From Methanosarcinales archaeon (lineage in GTDB: Archaea > Halobacteriota > Syntropharchaeia > Alkanophagales > Methanospirareceae): 10,065 bases of DNA. Numbering within the stretch: the first letter of the stretch is position 1; the number at the start of each line of letters is the position of its first letter. Positions 5,403 through 10,065 of this stretch are shown here, piece after piece. The stretch is from contig JAODGP010000040.1 in assembly GCA_025464345.1 (NCBI GenBank), positions 1 to 10,065 of the forward strand, read 5' to 3'. The notes below the pieces were generated by a model, which saw only the letters and a list, made by a program, of their open reading frames with translations, was not told the DNA's origin and made no database searches. Both the position numbers and the translations under genes were made by a program.

Positions 5403-6078
5403 AACGGTATTGGCGGGTAAGATATTCATGATAGAGGGGGATGTGGCACTGCAAGATATAGCGAGCAAGCTGAAGGACTTCAGGATAGAGAATAAGGAGC
5501 AGGATATAAGGCTGATAACGGAGATAAAGGATCTGCATATGACCGGGGACTTCCTATACGGCACTTTCGTCCAGGACAGGCTCATAAGCGTGAATCATCG
5601 TGGCGAGCTGGTATATGTGCCAGCCACAGCGGAAGCACCTTTCTTCTTCATTGAGCAGAGCGACAGGCACAGGGTCATACTCACCATTATGGAGAAGAAA
5701 GCTATGGCTAACAGTATCGCCAATCAATTGAGCAAGATAATATTCATGAGCACCACAAGGATAGTGGAAGTGAGGATAGACCCTTCTCGGTTTGTTCAGT
5801 TCCATGAAGCGAATTTTGAGGATACAAAAGTTATATTCTTCGATGACGTTGATATACCGAATATCAAGAAACTATCCCTTTATGGCTCGGCTCTTGGTGA
5901 TACATCGCTATATTCCGAGCATCTGAAGCACGGTAAAATATGGTATATCGTATTGAAGTCACGCAGATACGGGCTGGTTGTGGGTCTGACACGCAACGGC
6001 GTTGTGACGATATTCAGCAAGGCGACGAGGGACGATTTCATAAATTATGTGCAGGATGAGGTTATAGGGTTGTTATGA
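5395..6078 (+). CDS. Conserved-looking hypothetical protein, cysteine-free, first large gene of the corrinoid/Fe-S operon
   Basis: 227 residues of soluble, mixed alpha/beta character with no cysteine, no signal peptide and no membrane segment. I do not recognise the family. Distinct stretches look conserved: AGKIFMIEGDVALQDIASKL near the N terminus, KAMANSIANQLSKIIF in the middle, and VIFFDDVDIPNIKKLSLYGS plus HGKIWYIVLKSRRYGLVVGL in the C-terminal third. The codon pattern matches its neighbours. The start is uncertain: GTG 5395 overlaps the small upstream ORF, while TTG 5410 (giving MAGKIFMIEGD) has GGGTGGT about 10 bases before it. The stop overlaps the ATG of the adenosyltransferase gene (ATGA), so the two are translationally coupled. 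This coupling suggests a role linked to corrinoid or Fe-S cofactor handling, but that is inference only. Confidence 0.75.
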   Translation: MVRTVLAGKIFMIEGDVALQDIASKLKDFRIENKEQDIRLITEIKDLHMTGDFLYGTFVQDRLISVNHRGELVYVPATAEAPFFFIEQSDRHRVILTIMEKKAMANSIANQLSKIIFMSTTRIVEVRIDPSRFVQFHEANFEDTKVIFFDDVDIPNIKKLSLYGSALGDTSLYSEHLKHGKIWYIVLKSRRYGLVVGLTRNGVVTIFSKATRDDFINYVQDEVIGLL

Positions 6079-6617
6079 GGAATATGAGCGCAAGGGGGCG
6101 GATTATAGTCTATTATGGGTCAGGAGAGGGCAAGACGATGGCTTCTATCGGGCATGCAATACGGGCACTCGGGCATAACAGGCGTGTGGTAATACTGCAA
6201 TTCATGAAAGGGCGACCAACAACCGGTGAATATCAGTTCCTGAGCAGGCTCAGGGACAGTAACAGGAACCTCGAGATATATCTCACCGGTGCACCTGTAT
6301 TCATGAGCGATGAAGAGACGAGGCGGATGCATCTCGAGAAGGCGAAGGAGGGCTTGGCACTCGCGCGGAGGATACTTGAACGTACGGAGATAGACCTGCT
6401 CGTCCTGGATGAGATACTGTATGCGGTGAATTATCGCCTCTTGGAAGAGGCTGAGGTCATTGAATTACTGAATATGCGTGGTGATACGAGCATCGTTCTG
6501 AGCGGGCGTGGATACTGCCCCGGTATAATAGAGATGGCGGATATAGTGACGAGGATGGAGAAGGTCAAGCACTACTGGGAATCCACTCATATCACAAGCC
6601 CCATGATAGAATATTGA
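6075..6617 (+). CDS. cobA: Corrinoid (cob(I)alamin) adenosyltransferase, CobA/BtuR type
   Basis: 180 residues matching the CobA/BtuR/CobO family, which transfers the adenosyl group of ATP to cobalt of a reduced corrinoid. The P-loop is YYGSGEGKT (residues 13-21), in place of the common GKGKTT. It is followed by VVILQFMKG (38-46), DLLVLDEI (107-114) and LSGRGYCPGIIEMADIVTRM (142-161), ending in the typical VKHYWE. The length is normal for the short archaeal and bacterial forms. The ATG at 6075 overlaps the preceding stop by four bases; a second ATG at 6084 (MSARGRIIVYYG) would fit the family's usual N terminus equally well. The next gene starts three bases after the stop. The tight linkage to ferredoxin-containing ATPases may relate to the low-potential reduction that Co(I) formation needs, which is speculation. 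Confidence 0.9.
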   Translation: MRNMSARGRIIVYYGSGEGKTMASIGHAIRALGHNRRVVILQFMKGRPTTGEYQFLSRLRDSNRNLEIYLTGAPVFMSDEETRRMHLEKAKEGLALARRILERTEIDLLVLDEILYAVNYRLLEEAEVIELLNMRGDTSIVLSGRGYCPGIIEMADIVTRMEKVKHYWESTHITSPMIEY

Positions 6618-6620
6618 TGT

Positions 6621-7451
6621 ATGATTATATCGGTAGCGAGCGGTAAGGGAGGCACGGGGAAGACGACGGTGGCGGTGAACCTCGCACTCTCACTGCACGG
6701 TGATGTGCAACTGCTTGACTGCGATGTTGAGGAGCCGAACGCATATATATTTATGGACGGTGGCGGTGAAGAGGCAGTGGAGCACGTGCACATTCCTGTG
6801 CCCGAGGTTGACGAAGCACGCTGTGATTACTGTGGTGAGTGTGCTGCCGCATGTGAGTATAATGCGATTGTCGTGGTGCATGAGCGTGTGATGGTATTTC
6901 CTGAGCTGTGCAATGGTTGCGGGTTATGTGGCATGGTATGTCCACGTGGAGCAATCAGGGAGGCATCACGTGAGATAGGCGTGATTAAGAGACGCAGGAG
7001 TGATGGGATAGAGCTTGTCTATGGCGTGCTGAATGTGGGGGAAGCGAGAGCGACACCACTGATAAATCGTGTAAAGGAGGAGGCAAATCCGGAGATGACG
7101 GTGATTATTGATTGCCCGCCTGGAACGGCATGCCCGGTAATTGCTGCGGTTCAGGGCAGTGACTACTGCATCCTCGTTACAGAGCCCACGCCGTTCGGAC
7201 TGCACGACCTCAAGCTCGCTGTTGAAGTGCTCAGGACATTGGATATACCGTCCGGACTGGTGATAAACAGGGCTGGGATAGGGGACCGCGGTGTATATGA
7301 TTACAGTGATGCGGAAGGTATACCGATTTTACTTGAGATTCCGTATAGTGAGGATATTGCACGGTGCTATTCAGAGGGTAAGCCGATAGTGAGAGCGATG
7401 CCGGACTGGAAGTTGCGATTCGAGGAGCTGATTGCGAAGATAAGGAGGTGA
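6621..7451 (+). CDS. MinD/Mrp-like P-loop ATPase with inserted 2x[4Fe-4S] ferredoxin domain (COG1149), copy 1
   Basis: 276 residues. The deviant Walker A motif GKGGTGKTT (8-16) and LLDCDVEEPN (31-40) identify the MinD/ParA/Mrp class of ATPases. A bacterial-type ferredoxin domain is inserted at about 62-112 with two complete CX2CX2CX3C motifs: C68, C71, C74, C78 and C97, C100, C103, C107. The ATPase fold resumes with IIDCPPGTACPV (162-173) and TEPTPFGLHDLK (187-198). COG1149 proteins usually occur as tandem pairs, as here. Their function is unproven; Fe-S cluster carrier or electron-delivery roles related to Mrp/ApbC and nitrogenase-type maturation are suggested. The start lies three bases after the cobA stop, and the stop overlaps the ribosome-binding region of copy 2. 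Confidence 0.93.
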   Translation: MIISVASGKGGTGKTTVAVNLALSLHGDVQLLDCDVEEPNAYIFMDGGGEEAVEHVHIPVPEVDEARCDYCGECAAACEYNAIVVVHERVMVFPELCNGCGLCGMVCPRGAIREASREIGVIKRRRSDGIELVYGVLNVGEARATPLINRVKEEANPEMTVIIDCPPGTACPVIAAVQGSDYCILVTEPTPFGLHDLKLAVEVLRTLDIPSGLVINRAGIGDRGVYDYSDAEGIPILLEIPYSEDIARCYSEGKPIVRAMPDWKLRFEELIAKIRR

Positions 7452-7453
7452 TG

Positions 7454-8323
7454 ATGTTGAAGCAGCTGACTGTGATAAGCGGTAAAGGCGGCACGGGAAA
7501 AACGACGATAGTGGGCGCACTCGCCTGTCTCGCAGATAACAAGGTCATTGCGGATTGCGATGTAGATGCGCCGGACCTCCATCTGCTACTGCAGCCTGAG
7601 GTGATAACACGAGAGGAGTTCAGGGGTGCGAAGGTGGCGGTGATTGATGATGATGCCTGTACGGGATGCGGTAGCTGTGCTGATATATGCCGGTTCAGTG
7701 CGATTGAAGATACGCCGTCTGGGTTCACGGTCAGTTCTGTGCGTTGTGAGGGCTGTGGCGCATGCGTGTTCGGCTGTGAACAGGATGCCATCGCGCTAAG
7801 GGAGCGCATATCGGGCTATACGCTCGTATCACAGACGAGATACGGTAAGATGGTGCATGCAGAGCTGAAAGTGGGCGAAGAAGCGTCCGGTAAGCTCGTT
7901 ACTGCGGTTAGAGCAACGGCTGAGCGAGTGGCGGATGAGGAAGGCTGTGAGACCATACTTATAGATGGGTCACCCGGTATCGGCTGCCCTGTGATTGCTT
8001 CGCTTACCGGGGTGGACCTCGCACTCGTGGTTACCGAGCCGACGATGTCAGGACTGCATGACCTCAAGCGGATTATAGAGGTGACGAGGCACTTCGGCAT
8101 ACGCTCAGCTGTTTGCATAAATAAATATGACCTGAACGAAGCGAACAGCATGGAGATTATGGATTACTGCGACTGCGAGGGCATACCGGTAGCGGGTAAA
8201 ATACCGTATGACCCTGAGGTCACGAGGGCGATGGTTGCAGGTATGCCCGTTGTTGAATACTCGGATGGCGTGGTCTCAAGCGCTATAAGAACGCTGTGGC
8301 AGTATATATCACGGATTATTTGA
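7454..8323 (+). CDS. MinD/Mrp-like P-loop ATPase with inserted 2x[4Fe-4S] ferredoxin domain (COG1149), copy 2
   Basis: 289 residues from the ATG at 7454. GTG 7448 and ATG 7451 are in the same frame, but GGAGG at 7444-7448 is best placed for 7454. In numbering from the GTG, Walker A is SGKGGTGKTT (11-20), followed by ADCDVDAPDLHLLL (35-48). Two cluster motifs are complete: C71, C74, C77, C81 and C100, C103, C106, C110. LIDGSPGIGCPV (171-182) and TEPTMSGLHDLK (197-208) match copy 1 at the same places, so the two arose from an old duplication but have diverged widely. A two-protein complex, as proposed for other COG1149 pairs, is plausible. This is the last recognisable gene of the operon; no further plus-strand gene follows. 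Confidence 0.93.
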   Translation: MLKQLTVISGKGGTGKTTIVGALACLADNKVIADCDVDAPDLHLLLQPEVITREEFRGAKVAVIDDDACTGCGSCADICRFSAIEDTPSGFTVSSVRCEGCGACVFGCEQDAIALRERISGYTLVSQTRYGKMVHAELKVGEEASGKLVTAVRATAERVADEEGCETILIDGSPGIGCPVIASLTGVDLALVVTEPTMSGLHDLKRIIEVTRHFGIRSAVCINKYDLNEANSMEIMDYCDCEGIPVAGKIPYDPEVTRAMVAGMPVVEYSDGVVSSAIRTLWQYISRII

Positions 8324-8344
8324 GTTATAAGAAACAAACAACCT

Positions 8345-8370
8345 CCGGCAATCTGAGCTCTCCTTGCCGG
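8345..8370. terminator. Hairpin between convergent operons, possible terminator
   Basis: CCGGCAA (8345-8351) and TTGCCGG (8364-8370) form a perfect 7-bp stem with a 12-base loop, 21 bases after the stop of the second ATPase gene. On the plus strand only a weak TTT follows. On the minus strand the stem is followed by TTGTTTGTTTCTT, so it would better terminate transcripts coming from wtpB. The remaining bases up to 8521 show no gene I can support. Confidence 0.4.
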
Positions 8371-8521
8371 TTTATGGGGATAAAGACGAGGTGGTATTAC
8401 CGGAGATAAGAGTTAGAGAGGTGGATTTCACGAATGGATAAAGAAGAGGAGGTATGAGCAAGGAGAGAGGTGCTGCCCGTCGCGCCTCGTGCTAAACATC
8501 AATAGTTGTTCCTTATTCCTG

Positions 8522-9361
8522 TTATTTCCTTTTTTCCAGCATCCTCAGCATTACAAATATGACCAGACAGATCGAGATCAGGAGAACCGAAATCGGTCTC
8601 GCACCTGCTATTCCCGGCAAGCCACTCAATCCATAAGATGTGAACCTATCGCCTATCAGTATTGATGCAGAACGAGGGAATGGTGCAACAATCATCACCG
8701 CAGCGAATTCGCTTATCGCACGAGCCCAGCATAGAATAGCACCACTGAATATGGAAGAGGAAGCGAGAGGGAATGTTATTCTCAGGAATGTTCGCCAATG
8801 AGAAGCGCCCAATGAGCGTGCAACGTTTTCTAACCTCGGATCTACCTCTTTAAACCCCTCTCGTGCTGCGTCCACCAAAAAAGGGAGACTGACGAAGAGC
8901 ATTGCAATCACTATCCCCGGAAAGGCATCTGTAAATGCAACTCCTATCTTACTGAATGGCGCACCTATCACTCCTGAGCGCATGAACACGCCATATAACG
9001 CAATCCCGGCAACGATGTGCGGAATGACCATGGGAACGTCCACAATACTTTCTATAATGCTCTTACCCGGGAAATCCTTTCTTGCCAGGAAATAAGCCAA
9101 GGGTACGCCAAAGAAGAACGCGATTAAGGTGGAAAACAGTGCCATAGTGATGCTTATTGCTATCGCTTTTAGAACTACGGGGTCTGTTGCAGCATCAATC
9201 AACCGAGAAAAGTCTTCCGCTTGCTTATAAAACAAGTTTCCAAGCGTAATAGCCACAAAAACGACAAGAAAAAGACCTAAAAAGAGGGAAAGGATAAACA
9301 GTTTCTCCCTCTTTAGCTTCTCCACCGACCATATCGAAAGTGGTTTCATCCTTCCTATCAC
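8522..9361 (-). CDS. wtpB: Tungstate/molybdate ABC transporter permease (WtpB-like)
   Basis: 279 residues, with about six hydrophobic helices, the first at about 21-42. It is the membrane channel of a tungstate or molybdate importer. The family pattern is clear: AYFLARKDFPGKSIIESIVD (89-108), VPMVIPHIVAGIAL (109-122), the EAA loop that contacts the ATPase, REGFKEVDPRLENVARSLGA (167-186), and CWARAISEFAAV (211-222). PHIVAGIA and WARAISEF are nearer WtpB than bacterial ModB. The long basic N terminus is unusual and the start is uncertain: GTG 9361 follows AAAGGAA, and ATG 9349 (MKPLSIW) is an alternative. It follows what looks like the stop of wtpA at 9366. No wtpC ATPase gene follows, so the permease would need an ATPase and binding protein from elsewhere. 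Confidence 0.87.
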   Translation of the reverse strand: MIGRMKPLSIWSVEKLKREKLFILSLFLGLFLVVFVAITLGNLFYKQAEDFSRLIDAATDPVVLKAIAISITMALFSTLIAFFFGVPLAYFLARKDFPGKSIIESIVDVPMVIPHIVAGIALYGVFMRSGVIGAPFSKIGVAFTDAFPGIVIAMLFVSLPFLVDAAREGFKEVDPRLENVARSLGASHWRTFLRITFPLASSSIFSGAILCWARAISEFAAVMIVAPFPRSASILIGDRFTSYGLSGLPGIAGARPISVLLISICLVIFVMLRMLEKRK

Positions 9362-9365
9362 TTCA

Positions 9366-9452
9366 CTATTCCTTTATTTCTTTTATAACTACGTCTCTAA
9401 GGTCTTCGGGTATTTTATCCAAATTATCTGCGACTGGTTGAATTGGAGGCTG
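9366..9452 (-). pseudogene. wtpA: C-terminal remnant of a tungstate-binding protein gene (wtpA)
   Basis: In the frame ending TAG at 9368-9366, the minus strand encodes QPPIQPVADNLDKIPEDLRD and then VVIKEIKE, 28 residues before the stop. This resembles the very C terminus of WtpA/ModA-type binding proteins (GQPPI.PA.ADN...P..L). It lies 4 bases before the longest wtpB frame, where wtpA normally sits. The frame is closed upstream by a TAA at about 9482-9480, so only a fragment remains. It is joined to the second module of a secreted protein read in another frame. The identity rests on a short stretch plus context. Confidence 0.6.
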
Positions 9453-9643
9453 ACAGACACCCGGACCGTATTTGAAGCGTTAATTCCACCAACGAGTTTA
9501 CATAGCACTTCTACAGGAACACCTTTGCATTTGAACGGTCCATTCACCATGCCAACGGTTGTAAAAAATCCGCCATAACCCTCGTAAGAAGGCATTGTTC
9601 TGATTTCATCAAATGTCAGCACTTTCTCTTCCTCGCCAATCAA
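9389..9643 (-). pseudogene. Second module of the broken secreted repeat protein
   Basis: This frame carries LTFDEIRTMPSYEGYGGFFT, VNGPFKCKGVPVEVLCKLVG and NTVRVSVS before diverging into residues read out of frame through the wtpA remnant (from about 9452). It has no convincing start codon of its own: the TTG at 9643 is an artefact of where the frame opens. Removing one base near 9665 would join the upstream frame as KVSTSTEMCFNWNLTLIGEE, so it is best read as the continuation of the gene starting at 10058. KGVPVEVLCKLVGG matches KGTNVKDLCDLVGG in the first module, so the protein was built of repeated units. The end of this unit was replaced by foreign sequence. Confidence 0.65.
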
Positions 9644-10058
9644 CGTCAGGTTCCAATTGAATACACATCTCCGTAGAAGTGCTGACCTTTATCTCATCGC
9701 CCGGGGACATGCCCCCCACCAGGTCACACAGGTCTTTAACGTTCGTCCCTTTCACGGCGCCTTTATCCTTGAAGTTTGTCGTCTCGTCAGGGTCCCAGGG
9801 TCCCGGTGGAGAATCAAACACAGGTCCCTGATGGTAATAATGTGTTGCACCATCACCGCAAACTGGCAGATTCGTTTTCATCCATTCATACGTCACAGCC
9901 GTTTCCCCTAAGACCGTGCCATCTGAGGCGTACTTTATTATGTGTACGGACGTTGTCGGCTCTGCAGCATGCACTGGAAATGTCAGCGCACACACAATCA
10001 CTGCAATCGCTATCCCCAAAACCAATATTTTTCTCCTTTCCATTTTCTTCACCGACAT
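9609..10058 (-). CDS. Secreted repeat protein, first module (gene interrupted by a frameshift)
   Basis: 149 codons beginning with a signal peptide: basic MSVKKMERRK, hydrophobic ILVLGIAIAVIVCALTFPV, probable cleavage after VHA. The mature part has VTYEWMKTNLPV, THYYHQGPVFDSPPG, and KGTNVKDLCDLVGGMSPGD. I remember similar extracytoplasmic archaeal proteins with repeated modules, and the KG..V..LC.LVGG phrase is loosely reminiscent of oxidoreductase molybdopterin-binding domains, but I would not assign a function. The good sequence ends at KVSTSTEMC; the last residues (to the TGA at 9611-9609) are probably out of frame. The start could be ATG 10058 or ATG 10043 (MERRKIL), which has GGTGA six bases before it. 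Its promoter is outside the window. Because tungstate permease follows, it may once have sat next to a wtpABC operon. Confidence 0.68.
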   Translation of the reverse strand: MSVKKMERRKILVLGIAIAVIVCALTFPVHAAEPTTSVHIIKYASDGTVLGETAVTYEWMKTNLPVCGDGATHYYHQGPVFDSPPGPWDPDETTNFKDKGAVKGTNVKDLCDLVGGMSPGDEIKVSTSTEMCIQLEPDVDWRGRESADI

Positions 10059-10065
10059 GCATGTA

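Noticed and set aside
8338..8372. Molybdenum cofactor or tungsten cofactor riboswitch near CCTCCGGC
   Set aside because: Only one simple stem is present, it lies downstream of its neighbours rather than before a start codon, and the paired receptor elements of the Moco riboswitch are missing.
8340..8450. Small plus-strand frame with a peptide ending PEIRVREVDFTNG
   Set aside because: The frame has no convincing start or ribosome-binding site, crosses the hairpin, and matches nothing I recognise. It may be a gene remnant but cannot be supported.
1..10065. CRISPR array or insertion sequence
   Set aside because: No regularly spaced repeat series, no transposase-like frame and no terminal inverted repeats with target duplication were seen. 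The only tandem repeat is the two-copy 13-mer at 4975.

Overview
The window looks archaeal, from a methanogen- or ANME-related euryarchaeote. It carries membrane subunits of an F420H2 dehydrogenase, the archaeal homoserine dehydrogenase plus ACT-regulator pair, a COG1031-type radical SAM protein, a corrinoid adenosyltransferase, ferredoxin-containing MinD-like ATPases and a WtpB-type tungstate permease. Several genes have an archaeal TATA box about 26-28 bases before the start codon, as in leaderless mRNAs. J as the first gene of the dehydrogenase operon matches my memory of the Archaeoglobus fqo order, and an ANME-1-like lineage is my best guess. No 16S rRNA or other definitive marker is present.

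Layout. Bases 1-1238 (minus) hold the start of an fqo/fpo operon in the order J, K, then an M-like subunit cut by the window edge. A short divergent promoter region (1239-1337) separates it from a plus-strand pair: an ACT-domain protein and homoserine dehydrogenase (1338-2843). A tRNA-Arg(GCG) on the minus strand abuts the end of hom. Next comes an AT-rich decayed methyltransferase fragment (3051-3278), whose end overlaps the 3' end of a minus-strand radical SAM/helix-hairpin-helix gene (3259-4881). The 341-base divergent region 4882-5222 holds a perfect palindrome, a tandem repeat, a TATA box and a GC-rich stretch with several self-complementary helices, reported as a candidate structured RNA of unknown class.

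Bases 5223-8323 form a compact plus-strand operon: a small ORF, a cysteine-free protein I do not recognise, a CobA-type corrinoid adenosyltransferase, and two tandem MinD-like ATPases, each with two [4Fe-4S] ferredoxin motifs. The genes overlap or are a few bases apart and are probably expressed together. A joint role in corrinoid or Fe-S metallocofactor maturation is only an inference.

Bases 8522-10058 (minus) hold a wtpB permease gene preceded by gene wreckage. A secreted repeat protein is frameshifted near 9665, then runs out of frame into what looks like the last 28 codons of a wtpA tungstate-binding protein gene. Most of wtpA is missing and no wtpC follows wtpB. With the methyltransferase remnant, the window shows two separate sites of gene loss. 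I found no CRISPR array and no insertion sequence.
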